From: a virus
IMG/VR virus record: IMGVR_UViG_3300013099_000061
Location: 1 to 30,215 of that record
DNA: 30,215 nt
Reading direction: 5' to 3' (one strand)
Part shown: one piece after another, positions 17,396 to 24,309 of the stretch
Layout of the letters: each line of letters begins with the position of its first letter
Position numbering within the stretch: position 1 is the stretch's first letter
The notes under the pieces: generated by a model
What the model was told of the DNA's origin: nothing
What the model saw: the letters and a program-made list of their open reading frames with translations, nothing else
Database searches by the model: none
Made by a program: the position numbers and the translations under genes

Positions 17396-17794
17396 TTAAA
17401 ATAAGATATCTATAGATCCTTCTTCACTAAATGTTCCCTCAGTGAATACAAATTTTATGTTTACATTTAACTGATTATCTGAAATCGGAAAACCTTGTTC
17501 ATCATGATCTTTGTTAAAACTAATTGAACTGATTTTTAAACTTGGGATATATAATGAAACCGTGCTTTTTATTTCTTGTTCAATATCTGTGTTAGTTAAT
17601 GTATCATTTGGTTCAAAAATATATTTCAATAAATCTGTACCATAATTAGGTTCATAATATCTTTCTCCTTTTTTTGTTAATAATAGTAACAATAAATCTG
17701 AACTAAACGCATCTTTAGTTACATTATTCATTGAAAATAGTTTATTTGACGTATTATCGTCATTAAGGGGGAATTTAATGTTATATGAAACCAT
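17396..17794 (-). CDS. 25: Baseplate wedge protein, T4 gp25/GPW-like
   Basis: 132 residues, the same length as T4 gp25. The core KKGERYYEPNYGTDLLKYIFE (from about 41) is the hallmark of the gp25/GPW lysozyme-like baseplate family: 'x-G-E-R-x-x-x-P-x-x-G-[ST]-x-L'. It is followed by LTNTDIEQEIKSTVSLYIP and a final strand pair (LNVNIKFVF). Gp25 initiates sheath polymerisation at the wedge. It is the first gene after an intrinsic terminator and is preceded 15 bases upstream by a promoter-like element, so it likely leads the tail operon that runs down to 2139. Confidence 0.9.
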   Translation of the reverse strand: MVSYNIKFPLNDDNTSNKLFSMNNVTKDAFSSDLLLLLLTKKGERYYEPNYGTDLLKYIFEPNDTLTNTDIEQEIKSTVSLYIPSLKISSISFNKDHDEQGFPISDNQLNVNIKFVFTEGTFSEEGSIDILF

Positions 17795-17809
17795 TTTTAA
17801 ATATTTTTT

Positions 17810-17818
17810 TATAAATAC
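17810..17818 (-). promoter_or_regulatory. Promoter-like element GTATTTATA leading the tail operon
   Basis: It lies between the terminator at 17827-17858 and the ATG at 17794 (15 bases away). Because the terminator should stop upstream transcription, a promoter for the baseplate genes is expected here, and this is the only recurring element in the gap. There is no room for a -35 box outside the terminator hairpin. Confidence 0.55.
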
Positions 17819-17826
17819 TTGAAATA

Positions 17827-17858
17827 AAAAAAGCCTAACATTATTGTTAGGCTTTTTT
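17827..17858 (-). terminator. Intrinsic terminator, 14-bp stem, TTAT loop
   Basis: A near-ideal hairpin: GCCTAACA pairs with TGTTAGGC around a four-base loop, extended by six A-T pairs so that there is a run of T on the 3' side on either strand. It follows the stop of the gene at 17884-18330 and separates that operon from the baseplate operon. The symmetric A/T flanks allow termination in both directions. Confidence 0.9.
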
Positions 17859-17883
17859 CTTTTGAAAAATAATAGTATTAAGA

Positions 17884-18330
17884 CTATCTGCTTTTTGATT
17901 TTCTTTCTGCTTTCATCATATCTTCTTCCTCTTTTTTCTTATCAAATAAACTTTTTATCGATTCATGAAGAGTAATAACTGAATCATGACCATATTTTTG
18001 AAGCACCCCAGTATATGTATTAATATCGGGCTTATCTAACATTAATGTGTCTGTTTCTGAAACACCAACGCCAGCAATACATTCATCCATAAGCATTTCT
18101 TGTTGCTCACTAGTTAAATCATCGAAAATTTCTTCATTTACAATAATAGCGAAATTAACACCCTTACTTAATGTTTCAACTAAATCAGTCATCTTCATGA
18201 TTTTATATACTTGTTTCATTTTATTATTAACAAGCACTTCAAATTGCACCCAATCAGGAATTAATTTAGATTTTTTTACTTTTTCAAACACCTCAATTAC
18301 GTCATCAGACGGTTCTTCAAATTTTACCAT
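17884..18330 (-). CDS. Conserved phage protein, metallopeptidase-like outline but no zinc motif
   Basis: 148 residues. The central part (about 58-92: NFAIIVNEEIFDDLTSEQQEM, then MDECIAGVGV) has the outline of phage putative metallopeptidase proteins, where a helix with HExxH-type residues would follow 'LT.EQQ..L'. Here that helix reads MDECIAG, with no His, so zinc catalysis is not supported. Residues 109-132 (VLQKYGHDSVITLHESIKSL) are helical and the end is a charged tail. It is the last gene before the strong terminator at 17827-17858. I do not know its role; I record the resemblance only. Confidence 0.45.
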   Translation of the reverse strand: MVKFEEPSDDVIEVFEKVKKSKLIPDWVQFEVLVNNKMKQVYKIMKMTDLVETLSKGVNFAIIVNEEIFDDLTSEQQEMLMDECIAGVGVSETDTLMLDKPDINTYTGVLQKYGHDSVITLHESIKSLFDKKKEEEDMMKAERKSKSR

Positions 18331-18341
18331 TTTATATATAT

Positions 18342-18788
18342 TTAATGATTAATAAACTTATTAAAACTTTTTTTCAATTCTCCTATATATTTAAATAATT
18401 TATCGTATCCTTCAATTTTTGAAAAATCTTTAGTGTTTTTTTCAATGTTTTCAATATGAACAAATAAATTACCAATATTATCGTATATCAGATTTTCAGT
18501 TTTCATTAACCCTTTTAATGATGAATTAATATAATCTTCTTGTTTTATGAAAATCATATTTTCTTCATATCTTTTTCTGCTTTCTTCAAATTCATCTTGA
18601 GATATTGGGTCGGTGGGTTTTATTGATTTTAATTCTCCTAATCCCTTCTCTATTGATTCAGGTGTTTTATCTAAATTAATTGATTTAGTCTCAGCCAATT
18701 TATCTATTTCATTTATTTTATTTGCAGCTTCTGAATTAATTTTTCCAGTTTCTACCGCTTTTTTTAATTCTTCTAAAAATTTTGACAT
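18342..18788 (-). CDS. Helical coiled-coil phage protein, unknown role
   Basis: 148 residues, almost entirely predicted helix with many Lys/Glu heptad-like stretches (MSKFLEELKKAVETGKINSE; GLMKTENLIYDNIGNLFVHI). No Cys, no membrane segment and no motif. It is packed between the 294-residue and the 148-residue genes of the same operon. A chaperone, scaffold or tail-tube-associated role is possible, but nothing in the sequence decides. Confidence 0.45.
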   Translation of the reverse strand: MSKFLEELKKAVETGKINSEAANKINEIDKLAETKSINLDKTPESIEKGLGELKSIKPTDPISQDEFEESRKRYEENMIFIKQEDYINSSLKGLMKTENLIYDNIGNLFVHIENIEKNTKDFSKIEGYDKLFKYIGELKKSFNKFINH

Positions 18789-18805
18789 ATTATTTTATCT
18801 TTAAT

Positions 18806-19690
18806 CTAAACATTATCCATTTCAATTCCCTCAAATTTCCATACATCATACATGTTATTGTGGGTAATTCTTTTTATAAATTTCATTATTCCAAATCCCT
18901 TTAATTCGTTGTATTCGTTTCTTATGTAGACATTCCCTAAATCAAGTATTTCTTTAAACACATCACTATCATCAGGAATTTCATTAGTTTTGAACTTCAA
19001 AGGTATAAAAAATTCCAATAATCTGTATTCAAAACCTATTTTTTTTACATGTAAAAATTCTGAAAGTTCTTCTATCTTATTAATAGTCTCTTTATTTTTT
19101 CGAGTTATCGAAATAGGAAATTTAAACTTTTTTGATTTTTGTAAGTTATTAAATATATCATTTTCACCATCTTCTGCCACATTTAACATACTATTTAAAC
19201 TAACTTCAATTGGTTTATTGTCATAAATATATAATAATTCATAATCATCATCTTTAGTTCTCCGTTCTTCAAATTCTAATTCAAGAACTTCTCCCATAGT
19301 TTTACCTGAATGTTTATGTTTATCATCAAAAAAACCATAGTGTTCATAACGTCTTCCATATTGATCTTTTAAACCATAATTAGTACCGTGTTTATCAGCA
19401 GCTACTGCCATTTTATGTTGTGTGCTCTTTTTCATAAAACGATCAGCTTTTTTTAATGTTTCATAATAATCTTGTGCATACTGTTCATCACGTTGTCCAG
19501 CATAAAATTTTTCAATAACAGGATTTCTATGTAATTTTCTTTGAATCCTTTTATCTTTTTCATCAATATTATTTGGGTCAGCTTTTAATATCTCACTTTC
19601 CGTATAATACAATCCTATGCCAATATGATTCATTAATGAAATATATCTAACATAAAACCAAAGAACTATTTTTTTTAAAAAATTTAACAT
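18806..19690 (-). CDS. Conserved phage protein with hydrophobic N-terminal segment
   Basis: 294 residues. Residues 7-27 (KIVLWFYVRYISLMNHIGIGL) are hydrophobic and could be a membrane anchor or a buried helix. The rest is charged: a region rich in K, D, Y and H (about 60-125, including KHGTNYGLKDQYGRRYEHYG) and a C-terminal alpha/beta part. I recognise no catalytic motif. The neighbours are coiled-coil proteins and a glycosyltransferase, and the baseplate operon begins not far downstream, so a virion or assembly function is plausible. Confidence 0.45.
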   Translation of the reverse strand: MLNFLKKIVLWFYVRYISLMNHIGIGLYYTESEILKADPNNIDEKDKRIQRKLHRNPVIEKFYAGQRDEQYAQDYYETLKKADRFMKKSTQHKMAVAADKHGTNYGLKDQYGRRYEHYGFFDDKHKHSGKTMGEVLELEFEERRTKDDDYELLYIYDNKPIEVSLNSMLNVAEDGENDIFNNLQKSKKFKFPISITRKNKETINKIEELSEFLHVKKIGFEYRLLEFFIPLKFKTNEIPDDSDVFKEILDLGNVYIRNEYNELKGFGIMKFIKRITHNNMYDVWKFEGIEMDNV

Positions 19691-19703
19691 ATATTATTTA
19701 AAT

Positions 19704-20057
19704 TTATTCCTTTAATTTTAATTTAAGAACATTTATTTCTTTATATAACCCTTTTTCTCTTAAAGAAAGACTATCATGTTTTTCTGAAAGTTCTTTAAAT
19801 TCGCTGCCATAATGATTAGAAATCATTTCTTTTAATTCAACAATAAACCTATCGTAATTATTTTTTTTATAGTAACTTTTCTTAATTTCTGATTCTGTTT
19901 TCAAGATTTTAGTTGCAATAAATAATGATTTTTTTAATGACAATAAACTCTTTTTATTAAGTCCAGCACTACTTCGATTATTCATGATAATATTATGAAT
20001 ATGTTTCTTTCTTTTAAAAATATCGATTTTATTTTTTATCAATTTGACAAATTCCAT
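19704..20057 (-). CDS. Small basic helical protein, unknown role
   Basis: 117 residues, very Lys-rich (for example IFKRKKHIHN near the start), with a C-terminal coiled-coil-like stretch (FKELSEKHDSLSLREKGLY). No motif or family recognised. It lies 12 bases after the glycosyltransferase gene and 13 before the 294-residue gene. Nucleic-acid binding is conceivable from charge but not shown. Confidence 0.4.
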   Translation of the reverse strand: MEFVKLIKNKIDIFKRKKHIHNIIMNNRSSAGLNKKSLLSLKKSLFIATKILKTESEIKKSYYKKNNYDRFIVELKEMISNHYGSEFKELSEKHDSLSLREKGLYKEINVLKLKLKE

Positions 20058-20069
20058 TTCATTTATTTT

Positions 20070-21434
20070 TTATTGTATTATTTTCTTATAAAACTCTGCA
20101 CGTTTTTCTGTAACATCTTTTAAATTATATTCAACCTTAAAATCTTCATAAAGTTGCTCACCAAGTTTTTTTCTTAAATCAGCATCCAATATCAGTTTCT
20201 TTAAATATCTCTGCCAATATTTTCTTGCATTCTTTTTAGATGGTATTAATATACAATTCTCCATATGTTTACCATGAACATTATAAGGAGGAATATCAGA
20301 GCATACAACAGGAAGTTTTCTTGTCCAACATTCAACTTGTTTCAAATTACTTTTCATGGTATTAAACTCATTATTATCTAATGGAGCAATAACTATATCA
20401 GTTTCATTAAGAACATTTGCATATGTGTTTGCTTTTTGTGTCCATCTCCTTGCAAAATTTCCCTCATCAGGATATGTAACGTTTCTCTCAAAATTATTTA
20501 ACCATTGTAGATAATCTTTATTTTCAATTATACTATGTTTATCAGTTAAAATATTTTCATAAAACAAATATACGCTTTCTTCCGATTTAATATCTCTCTT
20601 ATTTGAACTAAAAACCTTATCCCTATATTTAGTTTTCAAATCATCAGATAAATTAGGTAATAAATCTACATTACCTCTACTTTTATTAATGGCTTTTACC
20701 ATTTCCCTATCCCATAAACCTTTTTCTTGAAGTTCCTTACTAAAGTCTTTATTAAATGTAACATCTGTTGTTGTACCATCAGCATCCCAACCAGCAAGTA
20801 TTATCTTATATTTTCCCTTTAATTCAGGATCACCACCTAAAACATTCATAACACCTTCAAGTTGTTCAAGATCAATCATATGTGATGAACCAGCAGCATA
20901 TGTTATTCTAACCAAACCATCAGGATCAGGTTTCCAATTATCTTGAAATTGTTTCATCCATTCAGGTTCAATTGAATTATGTAGAACAATAACATTATCC
21001 TTACCTGTTATTTTTTTTATTTCTTTAGCAAATAAATCAGTTGTAGTGGTAACATAATCCGCAATTTTCAAATTCTCAATAATTGGAATATGCATTTTCT
21101 TTTCTTTACTTAAACTATAAAATGGGTGTTTTTTATGTAAAACCCAGTAATCATCAATATCGACAACTAACTTAGTTCCATTCTTTTTCAATTCACCAGC
21201 TAAAGCTACCATTTGTCTAAGATCACCTACTAACTGTCTATGATAATGGATAATATTAAAAGATTTTAAATAATCTAATGTTTCTGGTTTATTAAAATCA
21301 ATATCACTATTAATTTCCACATAAAAATCATCTGAATGGTTTTTGTCCATTTCTGTGGCTGGTGTTAAAGTACGAAAATAATTAACTCCTGCTCCATCTA
21401 AATTATAAAATAAGATTCTAACTTTTTCTTTCAT
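20070..21434 (-). CDS. GT-B glycosyltransferase (GT4-like)
   Basis: 454 residues. The N-terminus VRILFYNLDGAGVNYFR is a Rossmann-like start with a G-rich loop. A second domain has YAAGSSHMIDL, then YKIILAGWD. Residues about 353-385 (NEFNTMKSNLKQVECWTRKL, then VVCSDIPPYN) are the acceptor/donor-binding block typical of GT-B phage glycosyltransferases, in the position of the E-x7-E element of family GT4, here with a single clear Glu. The enzyme should transfer a sugar from a nucleotide donor to DNA, a virion protein or a host glycan; the acceptor is not readable. The gene starts a transcription unit behind the terminator at 21514-21546. Confidence 0.7.
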   Translation of the reverse strand: MKEKVRILFYNLDGAGVNYFRTLTPATEMDKNHSDDFYVEINSDIDFNKPETLDYLKSFNIIHYHRQLVGDLRQMVALAGELKKNGTKLVVDIDDYWVLHKKHPFYSLSKEKKMHIPIIENLKIADYVTTTTDLFAKEIKKITGKDNVIVLHNSIEPEWMKQFQDNWKPDPDGLVRITYAAGSSHMIDLEQLEGVMNVLGGDPELKGKYKIILAGWDADGTTTDVTFNKDFSKELQEKGLWDREMVKAINKSRGNVDLLPNLSDDLKTKYRDKVFSSNKRDIKSEESVYLFYENILTDKHSIIENKDYLQWLNNFERNVTYPDEGNFARRWTQKANTYANVLNETDIVIAPLDNNEFNTMKSNLKQVECWTRKLPVVCSDIPPYNVHGKHMENCILIPSKKNARKYWQRYLKKLILDADLRKKLGEQLYEDFKVEYNLKDVTEKRAEFYKKIIQ

Positions 21435-21473
21435 ATATTTTTTTATAAATTATTGTAAAAATGTATAATTTAT

Positions 21474-21482
21474 TATAAATAC
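21474..21482 (-). promoter_or_regulatory. Promoter-like element GTATTTATA upstream of glycosyltransferase
   Basis: It is 39 bases before the ATG at 21434 and just downstream of the terminator at 21514-21546, so a promoter is expected in this gap. The rest of the 137-base gap is A/T-rich and holds no gene. Confidence 0.5.
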
Positions 21483-21513
21483 ATAAAGTTTTTGAAAAGG
21501 ACGGTTATAAACG

Positions 21514-21546
21514 AAAAAAAGCACTAATATTTTCATATTAATGCTT
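21514..21546 (-). terminator. Intrinsic terminator, 10-bp stem with one mismatch
   Basis: GCACTAATAT (21521-21530) pairs with ATATTAATGC (21535-21544) around loop TTTC, with one C/A mismatch. On the minus strand the hairpin is followed by seven T (complement of the A run at 21514-21520). It follows the gene ending at 21572. Confidence 0.78.
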
Positions 21547-21571
21547 AAATGTTTAAATTAAAGTACCTTAT

Positions 21572-21964
21572 TTAAGATGAAAACGATTCAGATTCATCAT
21601 CATAATCTTTAGTATCGCTTTTCTTTTTTGAATATGATGTACCTTTTTTAGTTGATGTTGTGGTAGTTTTTTTAGTTGATTCTTTTTTTGATTTTACTTT
21701 TGGTTTAGATGTAACAACTTTTTTCTTTTTTTGTTTCACCTCTACTACCTTTTCAATTTCATTAACGATGATGAAATTCTTTACCCTTAGTCTATGCACT
21801 GACAATGGTAAATTATCTATTGTTAAATTAACGCTTTCTCCTGCTTTAATTTTTATTTTTTTCTTGATTAAACCATCCACATAATCTACATCCAACGTAG
21901 AATTGTATTTATAATCTCTTTTACCTAATAAATTTGTTATATTGGTTATTTTATAAGTTCCCAT
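21572..21964 (-). CDS. Small protein with beta-rich N-terminus and Lys/Ser/Thr tail
   Basis: 130 residues. Residues 1-80 are predicted strands with a repeated hydrophobic pattern (MGTYKITNITNLLGK; SVNLTIDNLPLSVHRLRV). Residues 85-130 are a low-complexity tail of Lys, Ser and Thr, including a TTTT stretch, ending in an acidic DDESESFSS. Such tails are seen in phage structural or DNA-associated proteins. It ends at an intrinsic terminator and is separated by seven bases from the ParB-like gene. The function is not recognised. Confidence 0.45.
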   Translation of the reverse strand: MGTYKITNITNLLGKRDYKYNSTLDVDYVDGLIKKKIKIKAGESVNLTIDNLPLSVHRLRVKNFIIVNEIEKVVEVKQKKKKVVTSKPKVKSKKESTKKTTTTSTKKGTSYSKKKSDTKDYDDESESFSS

Positions 21965-21971
21965 GTTTTAA

Positions 21972-22784
21972 TTATTTAAATCCCTGTAATAATTTATCTC
22001 CATATTTAATTCCATCATAACCACTTTTTCTGGCTTTTTCTGAAACTGCTTTATTTTTTAAATCCATTATATCAATTCCTTGCTTCTTACTCAAATCATC
22101 GAAATTAATATGAGGAAACCATACCGAACATAATACTTCGATTGGTGTTTTCTTTTCACTATAATTAATATCTAAATCATCAGTATTTAAAAGATTTTCA
22201 AAATCAATTTCATACTCCTCAAACCCCTCTGATGGTTTTAATATAAAAAAATTCCCAATTGTTGAATTTTCCATTATAGCACCCTTTCTATATGCTTTAA
22301 TTGTTTGTGGATTTTTAGATGTTTCATTAGTATCTTCTAAAGATTCTAAAAATTCAGCATATGATACATCACCGTCACTATCGTTATTAGCATTAATGAT
22401 GTTTTGAGTAACTACTTCTTCCATTCCTTGTTGTTCATCATAATCATAAATGTCTTGTATTTTATTCAATAATCTACAAGCATCTTTGTTTGACATACCA
22501 ATTTTCACTATTCTTATTGATGAATCATCAACTAATGCTTTAACGAATCGATGATGACCATCAAGAACATTATTATCAGTATCAACCCATATTGGATTTT
22601 TATTGTCGCTTTTAACTTTATTCACTACATCAGATAAAACCACACCTTGAGATGCATTTAACGTATTTGGATCGACATCCATTATCTCATAATTAACACC
22701 CTCATCATCTAATTTATCTATCACAATATTATACGGTGCATTAACTTGTGGTAAATGATATGGTCTAAATCGCATGTCTATCAT
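21972..22784 (-). CDS. ParB/sulfiredoxin-like protein with possible ART-like C-terminus
   Basis: 270 residues. Residues 64-84 (PIWVDTDNNVLDGHHRFVKA, with DGHHR at 75-79) are the ParB/sulfiredoxin-fold nucleotide-binding or nuclease motif. An acidic linker follows (about 110-160). The C-terminal part has KAYRKG at 163-168, a strand NFFIL, and near the end SGYDGIKYG (254-262). A YR...F...GYDGIK order recalls the small ADP-ribosyltransferase-like domains of phage polyvalent proteins, but the catalytic Glu is not obvious, so this half is a hypothesis. It is preceded 14 bases upstream by a promoter-like element and lies next to the HAD, nuclease and nucleotidyltransferase genes. Confidence 0.55.
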   Translation of the reverse strand: MIDMRFRPYHLPQVNAPYNIVIDKLDDEGVNYEIMDVDPNTLNASQGVVLSDVVNKVKSDNKNPIWVDTDNNVLDGHHRFVKALVDDSSIRIVKIGMSNKDACRLLNKIQDIYDYDEQQGMEEVVTQNIINANNDSDGDVSYAEFLESLEDTNETSKNPQTIKAYRKGAIMENSTIGNFFILKPSEGFEEYEIDFENLLNTDDLDINYSEKKTPIEVLCSVWFPHINFDDLSKKQGIDIMDLKNKAVSEKARKSGYDGIKYGDKLLQGFK

Positions 22785-22798
22785 TTTATTGTTTTTTA

Positions 22799-22807
22799 TA
22801 TAAATAC
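22799..22807 (-). promoter_or_regulatory. Promoter-like element GTATTTATA upstream of ParB-like gene
   Basis: It is 14 bases before the ATG at 22784, within a 26-base gap after the HAD gene. It gives the ParB-like and Lys-rich genes a possible start of their own ahead of the terminator at 21514-21546. Confidence 0.45.
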
Positions 22808-22810
22808 GAG

Positions 22811-23380
22811 TTATTTGAAAAACTTAATAATCTCTTCTTTAATAATCTTTACTATTTTTTTCTTATTATTGAAATTAGCTAATGTAATATTATCATTATC
22901 CACTAAATAAATATTAAAGGATATATTTGAGGGCATTTTATCAATAACGCTTTTAAACGATTCAATCTCCTTTGGTCTATCATCATAAACATTAATCTCT
23001 TCTAAATCTGGAAACGTATCGAGATATTCTAATATTCTCTCACCCTTATCTTTGTTATTTTTTTTCATATCAAGAAAATCCACCCCAACATTATTTAAAT
23101 CTAAAATGTTTTGAACTTCAGGTCTTAATTTTTCTAAGCGATTTGTTAAAATAATAGCATAAGATTCTTCATTAAAAACACCCTTTTTTATAACATCAAC
23201 CAAAGTGTCATATAGGTCAATATCAAAAACATCAGTATCTAAACTTTCAGTTTTGCTCCACCATCCAATATGGGGATATTTTTCACCAGTTACATCTTCC
23301 CATATTTTTTTACCTTCTTCGGGTTCAGGTGAATTACAAAGTGTACCATCAAAATCTACAGCATAGAGTGTTTTTATCAT
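22811..23380 (-). CDS. HAD phosphatase, 'Swiss Army Knife RNA repair'-like (HAD_SAK type)
   Basis: 189 residues. All four HAD motifs are visible: DFDGTL with D9 and D11 (nucleophile and acid/base), LTNR at 78-81, a Lys at about 106 in LDMKK, and VYDDR with D133/D134. HIGWWSKTESLD (37-48) between motifs I and II matches the GWW-SL cap element characteristic of the HAD_SAK family, which is linked in name and domain context to RNA repair. A phosphatase or phosphotransferase acting on nucleic-acid ends is the likely role. Its start overlaps the stop of the nuclease-like gene by one base (TAATG), implying coupled translation. The HAD fold is secure; the RNA substrate is inferred. Confidence 0.75.
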   Translation of the reverse strand: MIKTLYAVDFDGTLCNSPEPEEGKKIWEDVTGEKYPHIGWWSKTESLDTDVFDIDLYDTLVDVIKKGVFNEESYAIILTNRLEKLRPEVQNILDLNNVGVDFLDMKKNNKDKGERILEYLDTFPDLEEINVYDDRPKEIESFKSVIDKMPSNISFNIYLVDNDNITLANFNNKKKIVKIIKEEIIKFFK

Positions 23381-23895
23381 TATTTGTGTATCGTTTTGAT
23401 TATAAATTCATCAATATCTTTAATTGGGGTTAATATTACAATATCTTTACGACCACTCCTCATATATCTCTTATATTTCATTTCGGAAATATTTTCAGGT
23501 TTAACAAATATTAACTCGTTTTTATTTTCAATCTTGATTTCCATTAGTTCTCTCAATTTATGGACATCCACAAAATCAAACCTATCTTCTCTTTCAAAAA
23601 CAATAGCATTTAATTTAGATCCATACAACCAACCAATATCCCCATTTACATTTTGTAATTCAATCCATGTAAAACCATCTTCATTTACTTTTTTCTGTCC
23701 TTTTACATCAACATATGTAGCTTTCCCATTTTTTATTAGTTGTACATCCCAATGTTCCTCAATATCTTGTTTTTTAGTTGATTTTTGACAAAAATAATTC
23801 TCTTTCTCTGCCAACTCAATAAAATTATTTTCTACTTCAACACCTTTTTTATGCATTTCATTTTGCATTTCGTTTAATTTTTTCATACTATTCAT
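23380..23895 (-). CDS. PD-(D/E)XK nuclease-like protein
   Basis: 171 residues. After a helical N-terminus (about 5-35) comes EEHWDVQLIKNGKATYVDVKG: D50 in HWDV, then D63-x-K65 in YVDVKG, with Q67. This is the D...(D/E)xK core of the restriction-endonuclease-like fold. TWIELQNVNGDIGWLYG (76-92) gives the following strand and loop. Such small proteins are found in phages as nucleases of unknown target. It is packed into the run of RNA-processing-type genes: 27 bases after the 2H gene and overlapping the HAD gene by one base. Both DNA and RNA substrates are possible. Confidence 0.62.
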   Translation of the reverse strand: MNSMKKLNEMQNEMHKKGVEVENNFIELAEKENYFCQKSTKKQDIEEHWDVQLIKNGKATYVDVKGQKKVNEDGFTWIELQNVNGDIGWLYGSKLNAIVFEREDRFDFVDVHKLRELMEIKIENKNELIFVKPENISEMKYKRYMRSGRKDIVILTPIKDIDEFIIKTIHK

Positions 23896-23922
23896 TTTTT
23901 AAATTCAAGTTATTTATGTTAA

Positions 23923-24309
23923 TTATTCTTTAAATTCAACTTCTTCTACTATTCCACTTAAATATATTGGCCTTTTTAATGGTTTCCAATCCGTTAGATT
24001 ATCTGATATAAAAGGTTTACCTCCTGCGCTTCTATTTACTGCTAATGTGATATGTGGTTTTTTCTTATCACTTCCAAATCCACTAACACCCAAAGCAATT
24101 ACTTTATCGTCCATAGCAATATCATTTACTTGTAAACGAACAGATAAACCCAAATATTTTTCATATATTGGATTAATTTCACCTAAATTTATTGTTAGGT
24201 GGTGCACTATTATTTCATAATCATCAGGAATTATCGATTGGAATTTTTTTATTAACTTCTGTCGTGATTGTTCATTTAAAACAACCGCACTATATGAAAC
24301 ATTTCCCAT
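23923..24309 (-). CDS. 2H phosphoesterase-like protein (LigT / tRNA-ligase CPD type)
   Basis: 128 residues. It has two His-x-Thr motifs: H37-L-T39 in VHHLTINLG and H86-I-T88 in KPHITLAVN, 49 residues apart. This is the two-fold active site of the 2H superfamily, which hydrolyses or forms 2',3'-cyclic phosphates and related RNA ends. The placement resembles the cyclic phosphodiesterase domain of tRNA ligases. Its ATG directly follows the stop of the kinase-nucleotidyltransferase gene (TAAATG), so the two are likely translated together. That neighbour, and the HAD gene downstream, point to RNA end processing. The catalytic motif is clear; the substrate is inferred. Confidence 0.72.
   Translation of the reverse strand: MGNVSYSAVVLNEQSRQKLIKKFQSIIPDDYEIIVHHLTINLGEINPIYEKYLGLSVRLQVNDIAMDDKVIALGVSGFGSDKKKPHITLAVNRSAGGKPFISDNLTDWKPLKRPIYLSGIVEEVEFKE

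Noticed and set aside
17810-17818. TATAAATAC read as a rightward T4-type late promoter
   Set aside because: Transcripts to the right would meet the bidirectional terminator at 17827-17858 at once and no plus-strand gene exists. I therefore annotate the element for the minus strand, leaving the orientation open as a finding.
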